A stretch of DNA of 64,000 nt from the NCBI RefSeq assembly GCF_002094885.1, contig NZ_MSIT01000007.1, positions 165,141 through 229,140 on the forward strand, given 5' to 3'. The stretch's first letter is position 1. Every line of letters begins with the position of its first letter. Shown in pieces: positions 1 to 10,058 of this stretch. The position numbers and the translations under genes were made by a program. The DNA is from Salibaculum halophilum (lineage in GTDB: Bacteria > Pseudomonadota > Alphaproteobacteria > Rhodobacterales > Rhodobacteraceae). The notes beneath the pieces were generated by a model. It worked only from the letters and a program-made list of their open reading frames with translations. It ran no database searches and was not told the origin of the DNA.

Positions 1-10
1 GGCCATTGCC

Positions 11-802
11 ATGTCAGAAGACTTCATTTTCGATCTTGTCGTGAACATCGCCGTCGCGCTGGCGATCTTCGTCGCCGCACTCTGGCTGAGCGGCTGGGCC
101 CGGGGCCGGATCGTCAAGGTGTCCGAGAAGAACCCACGGTTCGACGTCACGCTGGCCCGGTTCCTGGGCAGCGTTGTGCGCTACGCCGTGCTGGCCATCG
201 CGGTGATCTTCATCCTCGGCCGCTTCGGGATCGAGACGACATCGCTCGCTGCGCTGGTGGGCGCCGTGGGCCTGGCCATCGGGTTCGCCCTGCAGGGGTC
301 GCTGGCAAACCTGGCGGCCGGGGTCATGCTGATCGCATTCCGCCCATTCAAGGCCGGGGATTACGTGACCGCGGGCGGCCAGTCGGGTACCGTCGACGAA
401 ATCACCCTCTTCACGACCGAGATGACAACGCCCGACAACGTCAAGATCATCGTGCCCAACGGAGATGTCTTCTCGGGGGCGATCACCAACTTTTCGCATT
501 ACGAGACGCGGCGCTGCGACCTGGTTTTCGGTGTCTCCTATGGCACCGACCTCAAGACGGCCGAGACGATCATCACCGAGATCGTCACGAACGACGAAAG
601 GGTCATGGCGGACCCGGCCCCCTTCGTGAAGGTGACCAACCTGGCCGACAGTTCGGTCGATTTCACGGTGCGGGCCTGGTGCGCCGCGGGTGATTACTGG
701 GACCTCAAGTTCGACCTGACCCGTGCGGTCAAGGAAGCCTTCGACGCGCAGGGCGTGGAGATCCCCTTCCCGACCCAGACCATGGTGCAGCGTACGGGAT
801 AA
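11..802 (+). CDS. MscS-family small mechanosensitive ion channel
   Basis: An inner-membrane channel that opens under membrane tension and releases solutes on hypo-osmotic shock. The 263-residue protein has three hydrophobic segments (about residues 8-30, 55-75 and 80-105). The third is the Gly/Ala-rich pore helix (AVGLAIGFALQGSLANLAAG), followed by RPFKAGDYV, the start of the beta domain, and by an alpha/beta C-terminal domain. The length is close to that of E. coli MscS (286 aa). The start ATG lies only 10 bp into the window, so an upstream start or promoter cannot be judged. The gene converges on the peroxiredoxin gene across a strong hairpin. Confidence 0.93.
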   Translation: MSEDFIFDLVVNIAVALAIFVAALWLSGWARGRIVKVSEKNPRFDVTLARFLGSVVRYAVLAIAVIFILGRFGIETTSLAALVGAVGLAIGFALQGSLANLAAGVMLIAFRPFKAGDYVTAGGQSGTVDEITLFTTEMTTPDNVKIIVPNGDVFSGAITNFSHYETRRCDLVFGVSYGTDLKTAETIITEIVTNDERVMADPAPFVKVTNLADSSVDFTVRAWCAAGDYWDLKFDLTRAVKEAFDAQGVEIPFPTQTMVQRTG

Positions 803-803
803 C

Positions 804-836
804 GCCCCGATCCCGCCCGGCGGGCGGAACCGGGGC
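804..836. terminator. Nested GC hairpin between convergent genes
   Basis: An outer stem GCCCCG/CGGGGC (804-809 with 831-836) encloses a perfect inner stem CCGCCC/GGGCGG (813-818 with 822-827) with a three-base loop. It starts two bases after the stop of the MscS-like gene and lies before the end of the convergent peroxiredoxin gene. There is no clear U-tract on either strand, so its role as an intrinsic terminator is inferred from position and stem strength. Confidence 0.5.
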
Positions 837-881
837 GCCGGTTCAGGACGGATGTCCCGGATCGGCACCTCGCCCGGGGTC

Positions 882-1370
882 CTACAGCGCCGCGAGCAAC
901 GCCTCGCCGGCCGAGGTCTCGCAGACACCGGGGTTCTCCTCGACGTGCAGGACTTTGACGACCCCGTCCTCGGCATAAAGTGCGAAGCGTTTCGAACGGT
1001 CGATCAGCCCGACCGGCGGCGCGCTGAAATCCATGCCGATGGCCTTGGTGAACGCGGATGCGGCGTCGCCGACCATCTGGATGCCGGCCTGCGTGGCGCC
1101 CGTGCTCTCGCCCCAGGCGTCCATCACGAAGGGGTCGTTCACGCTGACACAGATGACCGCGTCGACGCCCTTGGCCTCGAAATCCGCCTTGGTGCGGATG
1201 AAACTGGGCACATGGGCCGTGGTGCAGGTGCCGGTATAGGCCCCGGGCAGGCCGAACAGCACCACCTTGCCCGACCCGGCTAGGTCGGCCATCTGCACCT
1301 CTTCGGGGCCCTCTTCGCCCATGCGCAGCACCGTTGCATCGGGCAGGGTCTCTCCAACTGAAATCGTCAT
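882..1370 (-). CDS. Peroxiredoxin, Prx5/redoxin type
   Basis: A thiol peroxidase that reduces hydrogen peroxide and organic hydroperoxides in the cytoplasm. The 162-residue protein is the size of bacterial atypical 2-Cys Prx5 enzymes. The peroxidatic motif is GAYTGTCTTAHVPSF with Cys49; the family form is usually G-x-F-T-P-x-C, so the Pro before the Cys is replaced by Gly. Further cysteines are Cys74 and Cys150 (ENPGVCETS near the C-terminus), either of which could resolve the sulfenic acid. It is divergent from the FAD oxidoreductase gene, with 84 bp between the two starts. Confidence 0.93.
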   Translation of the reverse strand: MTISVGETLPDATVLRMGEEGPEEVQMADLAGSGKVVLFGLPGAYTGTCTTAHVPSFIRTKADFEAKGVDAVICVSVNDPFVMDAWGESTGATQAGIQMVGDAASAFTKAIGMDFSAPPVGLIDRSKRFALYAEDGVVKVLHVEENPGVCETSAGEALLAAL

Positions 1371-1454
1371 TCGTCAGGTCCTTCGTCAATTGCGTTTCGT
1401 CCCTGCGCGACTATAGGGTCTGACCGGTCCAAGGTCAGCAGGAGATCGTGACAC

Positions 1455-2663
1455 ATGGCGCATCATATCGTGATCGGCGGCGGCCAGGCGGCGGCCTCGC
1501 TCGTGGCCAGGCTGCGCGCCAGCGGCTTTGAGGGCGCGATCACCCTGATCGGGGCCGAACCGGTGCCCCCCTACCAGCGGCCGCCACTGTCCAAGGCCTA
1601 TCTGCTGGGCGACATGACGCTCGACCGGCTCTTCCTGCGGCCGGAAAAATGGTATGCCGACAACAACATCACCCTGCGCACCGGCGTGCGCGTGACCGAG
1701 GTGAATGCCCAAGACAAGACCCTGCGCCTCGATACCGGCGAGGTGCTGACCTATGACAAGCTCGCCCTCGCCACCGGCTCGCATCCCCGCACGCTCCCGG
1801 CCGCGGTCGGCGGCACGCTGGATGGAGTTTATACCGTGCGTGACCTGCACGACGCCGATGCCATGGCGCCCGAGTTCCGTGCGGGCGCACGGCTTCTGGT
1901 GATCGGCGGCGGCTACATCGGGCTCGAGGCCGCGGCGGTGGCCGCGAAGAAAGGCGTCACGGTCACGCTGGTCGAAATGGCCGACCGCATCCTGCAACGG
2001 GTGGCCTGCCCCGAGACCGCGGCCTATTTTCGCGACCTGCACCGCCGGCACGGGGTGGACATCCGTGAAGGTGTCGGCCTGCAGCACCTGACCGGGACCG
2101 ACCGTGTCACCGGCGCGGTGTTGACGGATGGCACCGAACTCGAGCTGGATTTCGCCATCGTCGGCGTCGGCATCGAGCCTGCAACTACCCTCGCCGAAGC
2201 GGCGGGCCTCGCGGTCGACAACGGCATCGTCACCGACGCGCGGTGCCGCACCTCCGACCCCGACATCCATGCCGCGGGCGACTGTGCCACGTGCCTGTTC
2301 AGGGGGCAGCGCATCCGGTTGGAGAGCGTGGGCAACGCGATCGACATGGGTGAGGTCGCGGCGCGGAACATGGCCGGCGAAGATGTCGCGTATGATCCGA
2401 AACCGTGGTTCTGGTCGGACCAGTACGATTGCAAGCTGCAGATCGCCGGGCTGAACCTTGGCTACGACGCGGTGCATGTCCGCGGGCACGGTGACGCCCG
2501 GTCCCACTGGTATTACAGCGGCGATGAGCTGATCGCGGTGGACGCCATGAACGACGCCCGCACCTACATGGTGGCCAAGCGCCTGATCGAGGCCGGGAAA
2601 TCGCCCGCGCCCGAGGTCGTCACCGACCCGGAGACCGACATGAAGGCGCTTTTGAAGGCGTGA
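1455..2663 (+). CDS. FAD-dependent ferredoxin/rubredoxin-type NAD(P) reductase
   Basis: A flavoprotein that passes electrons from NAD(P)H to a small redox carrier such as a ferredoxin. An N-terminal FAD-binding Rossmann motif (IGGGQAAASL) comes first. A second, NAD(P)-binding Rossmann fold follows (VIGGGYIGLEAA, about residue 150), then the ATG-like HAAGDCA motif contacting FAD. The C-terminal part (FWSDQYDCKLQIAG) is the reductase domain of the rhodocoxin/putidaredoxin reductase group. The length of 402 residues is standard. No P450 or ferredoxin gene is adjacent, so the partner is unknown. Its stop overlaps the start of rsmD by 4 bp. Confidence 0.9.
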   Translation: MAHHIVIGGGQAAASLVARLRASGFEGAITLIGAEPVPPYQRPPLSKAYLLGDMTLDRLFLRPEKWYADNNITLRTGVRVTEVNAQDKTLRLDTGEVLTYDKLALATGSHPRTLPAAVGGTLDGVYTVRDLHDADAMAPEFRAGARLLVIGGGYIGLEAAAVAAKKGVTVTLVEMADRILQRVACPETAAYFRDLHRRHGVDIREGVGLQHLTGTDRVTGAVLTDGTELELDFAIVGVGIEPATTLAEAAGLAVDNGIVTDARCRTSDPDIHAAGDCATCLFRGQRIRLESVGNAIDMGEVAARNMAGEDVAYDPKPWFWSDQYDCKLQIAGLNLGYDAVHVRGHGDARSHWYYSGDELIAVDAMNDARTYMVAKRLIEAGKSPAPEVVTDPETDMKALLKA

Positions 2664-3229
2664 GGATCATCGGCGGCCAGCATCGCGGGCTGACACTCGC
2701 CTCGGTCGGCAAGGGCGACGCTGGCGCGCACCTGCGCCCCACACCGGACCGGGTGCGCGAAAGCCTGTTCAACGTGCTGGCCGGATACGGTCTGCCCCGG
2801 GGTGCGCGGGTGCTGGACCTGTTCGCCGGGACCGGCGCGCTGGCGCTCGAGGCGCTGTCGCGCGGGGCCAGCCACGCAACCCTTGTGGACAAGGGACGCG
2901 TGGCCCGTCGCCTGATCGGCGAAAACCTTGCCAAGGCGCGGCGCGAACAGGATGCCCGCATCCTGACCTGCGCCGCCGACCGCCTGCCGCAGGCGGACGC
3001 GCCCTGTGATCTGGTCTTTCTCGACCCGCCCTACGGGCAGGGTCTGGGCGGGCCGGCCGTTCTTGCCGCACAGCGGCACAGCTGGCTGGCCCCGGCGGCC
3101 CTGATCGTCTGGGAGGACAGCGCGCCGCAGGCCGCGCCCATGGGGTTCGCCATGCTCGACAGCCGCCGCTACGGCGACACGCATGTCACCCTGCTGCGCG
3201 CCGCGCCCGTGCCGGACGGGGGTCAGTAG
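2660..3229 (+). CDS. rsmD: 16S rRNA (guanine(966)-N2)-methyltransferase RsmD
   Basis: Methylates G966 of 16S rRNA in the assembling 30S subunit using S-adenosylmethionine. Visible motifs are RIIGGQHRG at the N-terminus, PTPDRVRESLFN, the SAM-binding LDLFAGTGALALEALSRGA, and the catalytic FLDPPYG (D/N-P-P-Y type). The length of 189 aa is normal. The GTG start overlaps the stop of the upstream reductase gene (GTGA), implying translational coupling. The 3' end overlaps the convergent map gene by 7 bp. Confidence 0.96.
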   Translation: MRIIGGQHRGLTLASVGKGDAGAHLRPTPDRVRESLFNVLAGYGLPRGARVLDLFAGTGALALEALSRGASHATLVDKGRVARRLIGENLAKARREQDARILTCAADRLPQADAPCDLVFLDPPYGQGLGGPAVLAAQRHSWLAPAALIVWEDSAPQAAPMGFAMLDSRRYGDTHVTLLRAAPVPDGGQ

Positions 3230-4092
3230 GTGGGGTGGAACCGTCCCGCGGGAGACAGGGTGAAAATCTCCGCGCCCTGATCGGTGATACCGATGGAATG
3301 CTCGAACTGGGCCGACAGCTGCTTGTCGCGGGTCACCGCCGTCCAGTCGTCCTTGAGGACAACCGTTTCGGGGCGGCCCAGATTGACCATGGGTTCGATG
3401 GTGAAGAACATCCCCTCTTCCAGTACCGGGCCGGTGCCCGCGCGGCCGTAATGCAGCACGTTCGGCGGGGCGTGGAACACCCGGCCCAGCCCGTGGCCGC
3501 AGAAATCGCGCACGACGCTCATGCGCTGGCCCTCGACGTGGGACTGGATGGCATGGCCGATATCGCCGAAGGTGTTGCCGGGCCGCGCGGCCTCGATCCC
3601 CGCCATCAGGGCATCGTGCGTGACCTGGATCAGCCGTTCGGCCTTCTGGTTGGGTTTGCCGCCGGCGACGAACATCCGGCTAGTGTCGCCGAACCAACCG
3701 TCGAGGATCACCGTGACGTCGATGTTGAGGATATCGCCGCTCTGCAGCGCGTCATCCTCGCGGCGCTTCTCGAAGTTCTTCGAGATCGTCTCGGAGCGCG
3801 CCTTGGGAATCGGCGCGCCGGGAATGCCGTGGCAGACCACGTGATTGACGCTGATGCAACTGGCGTGCTGGAACCCCTTGTAGCCGATGGTGGCGGAGTC
3901 CGCCCCGGCCGCGCGGACCCACTCGGTGATCTTGCGGTCCAGCTCGCCAGTGGTGGCGCCGGGCACGACGTGATCGGCGATCCGGTCGAGGATTTCGGCG
4001 GCCAGCCGCCCCGCGGCCTGCATGCCGGCGAAATCCGCCCGATCGTGCAGGCGAATGCCGTCCTTGGTGATCCTGCCGCGCGTGTCGTCCAT
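3223..4092 (-). CDS. map: Methionine aminopeptidase type I, with a small insertion
   Basis: Removes the initiator methionine from nascent proteins after deformylation. In the chosen 289-residue product the metal ligands are visible: Asp125 (NIDVTV), Asp136 (GDTSRMF), the His in GHGLGRVFH, Glu in FTIEPMV and Glu in QFEHSIGI, plus the substrate-side His88 (VVCHGIP). The start at 4092 is preferred over the ATG at 4143 because homology begins just after it and GAGG lies upstream. Residues about 95-115 carry an extra charged stretch (KARSETISKNFEKRREDDA) relative to the E. coli enzyme. Probably co-transcribed with sfsA upstream. Confidence 0.95.
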   Translation of the reverse strand: MDDTRGRITKDGIRLHDRADFAGMQAAGRLAAEILDRIADHVVPGATTGELDRKITEWVRAAGADSATIGYKGFQHASCISVNHVVCHGIPGAPIPKARSETISKNFEKRREDDALQSGDILNIDVTVILDGWFGDTSRMFVAGGKPNQKAERLIQVTHDALMAGIEAARPGNTFGDIGHAIQSHVEGQRMSVVRDFCGHGLGRVFHAPPNVLHYGRAGTGPVLEEGMFFTIEPMVNLGRPETVVLKDDWTAVTRDKQLSAQFEHSIGITDQGAEIFTLSPAGRFHPTY

Positions 4093-4160
4093 GGCCTCTG
4101 CTTCCCGTTTCAGCGACAGATAGGGCAAAACCGCCCGGCGCAAAAGGCCCGGCGCTGCGT

Positions 4161-4865
4161 CTATTTCACCGTGTCAGGGTCAAGGACCGTGCAGGCGGGG
4201 CCGAGCGTGATCGCCGCGGGCGTGATCGCGGCACGGTGGCAGAGCATCTCGACCCCCGCGGCACGCGCCGCCTGCCAGGCGCGGGCATACGCGGAGTCGA
4301 TATCCGCGGCCAGGGTCATGGCGGCGCAATCCGTGCGCTGGACGAGGTAGAGCATCACCGCCCGCCGCCCGGTCCGGGCGACCTCGGTCAACTCCTGCAG
4401 ATGCGTCGTGCCGCGCCGGGTGACACTGTCGGGGAACTCGGCCAGGCCGGGCTGGCGGGACAGGGTGACCGACTTGACCTCGACGAAAGTATCGCCGCCC
4501 AGGCAGAAATCCACGCGACTGGCGGTGCCGAATTTCACCTCGGCGCGGACCGTGCCCGCCCCGGCCAGCGCCGGCACCGCGCCCGTGCGCAGCGCCTCAC
4601 CCACCACGCGATTGGCCAAGCCGGTGTCGATGGTGACAAGGCCGCTGTCCAGTTCGACCAGGCGCCAGCCCCAGTCCAGTTTCTTTCGCGGATCGTCGGT
4701 GCGTTCCAGCCAGACCCTTGTCCCCGGCGCATCAAGTCCCAGCATGGAGCCGGGATTGGGGCAATGCGCCGTGACCTCTTCACCCGTGTCCAGCACGATG
4801 TCGGACAGGAACCGCTTGTAACGGCGGTCCAGCCGGCCGGGCACGAGGGGCGTGGCAAAGCGCAT
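4161..4865 (-). CDS. sfsA: SfsA family DNA/RNA-binding protein
   Basis: The 234-residue SfsA protein, originally named for stimulation of sugar fermentation. The family binds DNA and resembles a nuclease. Recognisable blocks are LVPGRLDRRYKRFL at the N-terminus (OB-like), HCPNPGSMLGL, FVEVKSVTLS (the D/E-x-K nuclease-like core) and ARTGRRAVMLYLVQR. The length matches the family. It is transcribed toward map, and its start is 39 bp from the divergent CinA-N-like gene. Confidence 0.95.
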   Translation of the reverse strand: MRFATPLVPGRLDRRYKRFLSDIVLDTGEEVTAHCPNPGSMLGLDAPGTRVWLERTDDPRKKLDWGWRLVELDSGLVTIDTGLANRVVGEALRTGAVPALAGAGTVRAEVKFGTASRVDFCLGGDTFVEVKSVTLSRQPGLAEFPDSVTRRGTTHLQELTEVARTGRRAVMLYLVQRTDCAAMTLAADIDSAYARAWQAARAAGVEMLCHRAAITPAAITLGPACTVLDPDTVK

Positions 4866-4904
4866 AGACCTGATCTATACCAGCGCCCGGACAAGGAGAA
4901 GACC

Positions 4905-5627
4905 ATGCCGAACCCAACCGCCGCCATGCTCGTCATCGGGGATGAGATCCTGTCGGGGCGCACGCGCGAGTCCAACATGCATTACCTCGCCGGCGAGCTG
5001 ACGCGGATCGGCGTGGACCTGAAAGAGGTGCGCGTTGTCAGCGACGACCAAGATGCTATCGTTGCCGCGTTGAACGCCCTGCGCGGGGCCTTCGACACGG
5101 TCTTCACCTCGGGCGGGATCGGGCCGACGCATGACGACATCACCGCCGACAGCGTGGCCGCGGCCTTCGGCGTGGGCATTGACGTGCGCGCGGACGCCCG
5201 CGCCGTGCTGCAGGCCCATTACGACCGCGCCGGAACCGAGCTGAACGCGGCGCGGTTACGCATGGCGCGAATCCCCGACGGGGCGGCGCTGATCGACAAC
5301 CCGGTCAGCGCGGCGCCCGGCTTTTCCATCGGCAACGTGCATGTCATGGCCGGGGTGCCCTCGATTTTCCAGGCGATGGTGGCCAGCGTTCTGCCGCAGG
5401 TTGTGGGCGGCGCACCGGTGCAAAGCCGAACGTTGCGCGTGCAGCGCGGCGAGGGCGACGTCGCCGCCCCGCTGGCACGGCTGGCCGAGGCTTATCCGGA
5501 CCTGTCCGTCGGCTCCTACCCGTTCCAGACGGACGGGGCCTACGGCACGCATGTCGTCGTGCGCGGCACCGACGCGGCACGGGTCGAGGCCGCCATGGCC
5601 CGGCTGGCCACCGACCTCGGGCTGTGA
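4905..5627 (+). CDS. Molybdopterin-binding (MoaB/Mog, CinA N-terminal) domain protein
   Basis: A 240-residue protein consisting only of the MoCF/CinA-N domain: LVIGDEILSGRTRESN at the start, TSGGIGPTHDDIT in the middle and NPVSAAPGFSIGNVHVMAGVP further on. Family members bind molybdopterin or, in CinA, hydrolyse ADP-ribose; there is no C-terminal nicotinamide-nucleotide amidase domain here. The ATG at 4905 is chosen because AAGGAGAA sits five bases upstream; longer in-frame versions run through sfsA on the opposite strand. No molybdenum cofactor genes are nearby, so the substrate is open. Confidence 0.9.
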   Translation: MPNPTAAMLVIGDEILSGRTRESNMHYLAGELTRIGVDLKEVRVVSDDQDAIVAALNALRGAFDTVFTSGGIGPTHDDITADSVAAAFGVGIDVRADARAVLQAHYDRAGTELNAARLRMARIPDGAALIDNPVSAAPGFSIGNVHVMAGVPSIFQAMVASVLPQVVGGAPVQSRTLRVQRGEGDVAAPLARLAEAYPDLSVGSYPFQTDGAYGTHVVVRGTDAARVEAAMARLATDLGL

Positions 5628-6340
5628 CACCGCAGTCGCTGACCGCGCTGATCGACGCGACATGGCCCGCCGCGCGCCTTGACCGCGTCGGGCCGTGGAC
5701 AATTCGCGCGGGTGCGGGCGGGGGCAGCCGGGTCAGCGCCGCGACAGCAAGCGCGCCCGCCGGGGCCGATGACATTCCCGCCGCCGAGGCGGCCATGCGG
5801 TCCCTCGGCCAGGCCCCGCTGTTCATGGTGCGCCCGGGCGAGGCGGCGCTGGACGCGGCGCTGGCCACGCGGGGATACCGGGTCAAGGACCCGGTGACGC
5901 TTTATACCGCGCCCGTGGCCGACCTGGCGGGGCCGCTGCCGCCTGTCACCTGCTTCAGGGTCTGGCCGCCGCTGGCGGTCCAGCGCGACATATGGACCGC
6001 GGGCGGGATAGGGCCGGCGCGCCTTGCGATCATGGCCCGCGTCGCGGGGCCGAAAACCACGATCCTGGGGCGCAACGGTGATAGCCCGGCCGGGACGCTC
6101 TTCGTGGCACGGCACGCGGAGACGGCCATGGTCCACGCCGTCGCGGTTCCGCCCCGTTTTCGCCGCCGTGGCATGGCCCGGTCGATGATGCAGGCCGCGG
6201 CGGTCTGGTCGCAGGAGGCCGGCGCGCAGGACCTCGCCGTTCTTGTCACGACAGCGAATGCCGCGGCGAACGCGCTCTACGCGTTACTCGGGATGCGGGC
6301 CGCTGCCGGTTATCACTACCGCATTCACCCACAGGCCTGA
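5624..6340 (+). CDS. GNAT-family N-acetyltransferase
   Basis: The C-terminal half holds the GNAT acetyl-CoA-binding signature (AVPPRFRRRGMARSMM, about residues 170-185) and the ALYALLGM segment that follows in the fold. The N-terminal half is poorly conserved. The substrate is unknown. The GTG start overlaps the stop of the preceding MoaB/CinA-like gene (GTGA), so the two are probably translated together; there is no functional link I can name. 238 residues. Confidence 0.85.
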   Translation: MTPQSLTALIDATWPAARLDRVGPWTIRAGAGGGSRVSAATASAPAGADDIPAAEAAMRSLGQAPLFMVRPGEAALDAALATRGYRVKDPVTLYTAPVADLAGPLPPVTCFRVWPPLAVQRDIWTAGGIGPARLAIMARVAGPKTTILGRNGDSPAGTLFVARHAETAMVHAVAVPPRFRRRGMARSMMQAAAVWSQEAGAQDLAVLVTTANAAANALYALLGMRAAAGYHYRIHPQA

Positions 6341-6401
6341 GGCCCGGCACCGACCAGCCCACCGCGCCGGACAGGCCAGCTTGGCGGGCTGCGGCACGGA
6401 G

Positions 6402-6435
6402 GGACCAAAAAGAAGCCGCGGCCCGGGGACCGCGG
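6402..6435 (-). terminator. Intrinsic terminator downstream of the LysR gene
   Basis: Read on the minus strand, a CCGCGG/CCGCGG stem (6435-6430 with 6421-6416) closes an eight-base GC loop and is followed directly by CTTCTTTTTGG, a good U-tract. It lies about 45 bp after the LysR stop codon, as expected for a Rho-independent terminator. Confidence 0.65.
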
Positions 6436-6477
6436 AGGTGGGGACGCATCCCGTCGGGAATTACGTTGCACGGCACT

Positions 6478-7383
6478 CTACCAGCGTTCCGGACCCTTTT
6501 CTGCAAAGGCATGGGCGAGGAAATCGATGAAGGCCCGAACCTTGGGCTGGGTGAACCGGCCCGGCGGATACACGGCGTAGATGCCCTGGGTCTCCAGCGG
6601 CAGATCGGGGATTGCGTCCTCGACAAGGCCCTGATCCAACGCTTCGGCGTAGAGAAAGCTGGGCAGATAGGCGATGCCCAGTCCGGAAATCGCGGCATTC
6701 AGAAGGGATTGCCCGTCGTTGACAGTCAGCCATCCGGCGGTGCGGACCTGGCGTTTCTCGCCCGAGGGCGCAGTCAGTTTCCAGACGGCGGAATTGGCGG
6801 CATTGGAATAGTGCAGCAGCTTGTGTTCGTTCAGATCGTCGATGCGCTGCGGTCGGCCGTGTTTCTGGAAATACGACGGGCTGGCGACCATCCGCTTTGA
6901 TGTTTCGGTAAGCTTGCGCGCGCGCAGGCTGCTGTCTTCCAACTCGCCGATGCGGATGGCCATGTCGAAGCCTTCCGAGATCAGTTCGACATAGCGGTTG
7001 TTGAGCACCATGTTGACGGTGATATCGGGAAATTCCTGAAGGAATTCGCCCAGAACAGGCGACAGGTGATTGACCCCGAAATCGGTCGCCACGGAAATCC
7101 GCAACAGACCTGACGGGTCCGACTGCATCGAGGTGACAAGCGCGTCCGCCTCGCCCGCGTCGGTCAGCACCCGTCGCGCCCGGTCGTAGTAGGCCAGGCC
7201 GATCTCGGTTGGGCTGACCCGGCGCGTGGTCCGGTTGAGCAGGCGGGCGCCAAGCCGCGCTTCGAGCGCGGACACGTGCTTGGACACGGCGGACTTCGAG
7301 ATGCCCATCTTCTTGGCGGCATCCGTGAAGCCGCCCTGGTCAACGACCGTGGCGAAGGCCTCCATTTCGGTCAGACGATCCAT
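6478..7383 (-). CDS. LysR-family transcriptional regulator
   Basis: A 301-residue DNA-binding regulator of standard LysR length. The N-terminal winged helix-turn-helix is visible (about residues 1-60: FATVVDQGGFTDAAKKMGIS, then SAVSKHVSALEARLGARLL, RTTRRVSPTEIG). It is followed by a periplasmic-binding-like co-inducer domain. The start at 7383 fits the family N-terminus (MDRLTEMEAF); a longer in-frame start lacks homology. It is closest in feel to the DsdC/AaeR-like LysR subgroup that often regulates nearby oxidoreductases. It lies downstream of and in the same orientation as fadH; the target and ligand are not evident. Ends at an intrinsic terminator. Confidence 0.92.
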   Translation of the reverse strand: MDRLTEMEAFATVVDQGGFTDAAKKMGISKSAVSKHVSALEARLGARLLNRTTRRVSPTEIGLAYYDRARRVLTDAGEADALVTSMQSDPSGLLRISVATDFGVNHLSPVLGEFLQEFPDITVNMVLNNRYVELISEGFDMAIRIGELEDSSLRARKLTETSKRMVASPSYFQKHGRPQRIDDLNEHKLLHYSNAANSAVWKLTAPSGEKRQVRTAGWLTVNDGQSLLNAAISGLGIAYLPSFLYAEALDQGLVEDAIPDLPLETQGIYAVYPPGRFTQPKVRAFIDFLAHAFAEKGPERW

Positions 7384-7548
7384 CCTGTGTCCTCGGTACT
7401 GTCCCACGTTCGAAGACAGTCCTGATCCCGAAATCGGGCAGGACTGCGGCGCATGCCTGACAATTGGTAGGTTTTCACGCGACCGTTCAGCGCAGGGAAA
7501 CGCGCCGCGGCCGCGCGGGCGGCTACCGATCAGGCCGGTGCCCAACGG

Positions 7549-9636
<2,088 letters not shown>

Positions 9637-9659
9637 TCAGGCGTAAGACAGGCTCGGGA

Positions 9660-10058
9660 TCAGTCCCCCGCCGTTTCGACGCAGTGCCGCCGGAAGGCCT
9701 TTTTGAGCATGTCGAGCTCGGCGCGCAGCAGGCCGATCTCGGCACGGATATCCTCGGCCAGGGCGTCCCCTGCGACGATGGCGAAAGATGCCAGCACACT
9801 GTCCTCCTGCCGGTCACGGACCAGGAACGTCTGCACACCGTCGGCGATCCGATCCGCCGGGATGGGCACCCTTACGTACCAGCATTCCTCGACCCGGTCG
9901 TGCTCCACCTCGACACCCTTGATCTCGTGGTCGAGGTGCGTGACCACGAGATCCGGCTGCCGGGTGTCGTGCTTGCCCCGGGTGAGCACGCCGTGCCAGA
10001 CACCCTCGATCAAGCGCAGCTTGGTCAGCGTCACGTCCCGTTCCATGGCATCCCCCAT
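9660..10058 (-). CDS. Uncharacterised protein with C-terminal coiled coil
   Basis: A 132-residue protein of no family I can name with certainty. The first two thirds look like a compact beta domain (LRLIEGVWHGVLT, ECWYVRVPIPAD). The last 40 residues form an amphipathic helix with heptad-like leucines (EIGLLRAELDMLKKAF). There is no signal peptide or membrane segment. The ATG at 10058 overlaps the stop of the upstream gene (TGATG), indicating translational coupling; an ATG at 10046, preceded by GGGGGA, is the alternative start. Function unknown; the two genes evidently work together. Confidence 0.8.
   Translation of the reverse strand: MGDAMERDVTLTKLRLIEGVWHGVLTRGKHDTRQPDLVVTHLDHEIKGVEVEHDRVEECWYVRVPIPADRIADGVQTFLVRDRQEDSVLASFAIVAGDALAEDIRAEIGLLRAELDMLKKAFRRHCVETAGD

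Noticed and set aside
4236..4904. An extended N-terminus for the MoaB/CinA-N-like protein
   Set aside because: The extension runs through sfsA in antisense, lacks homology, and a strong AAGGAGAA precedes the ATG at 4905.
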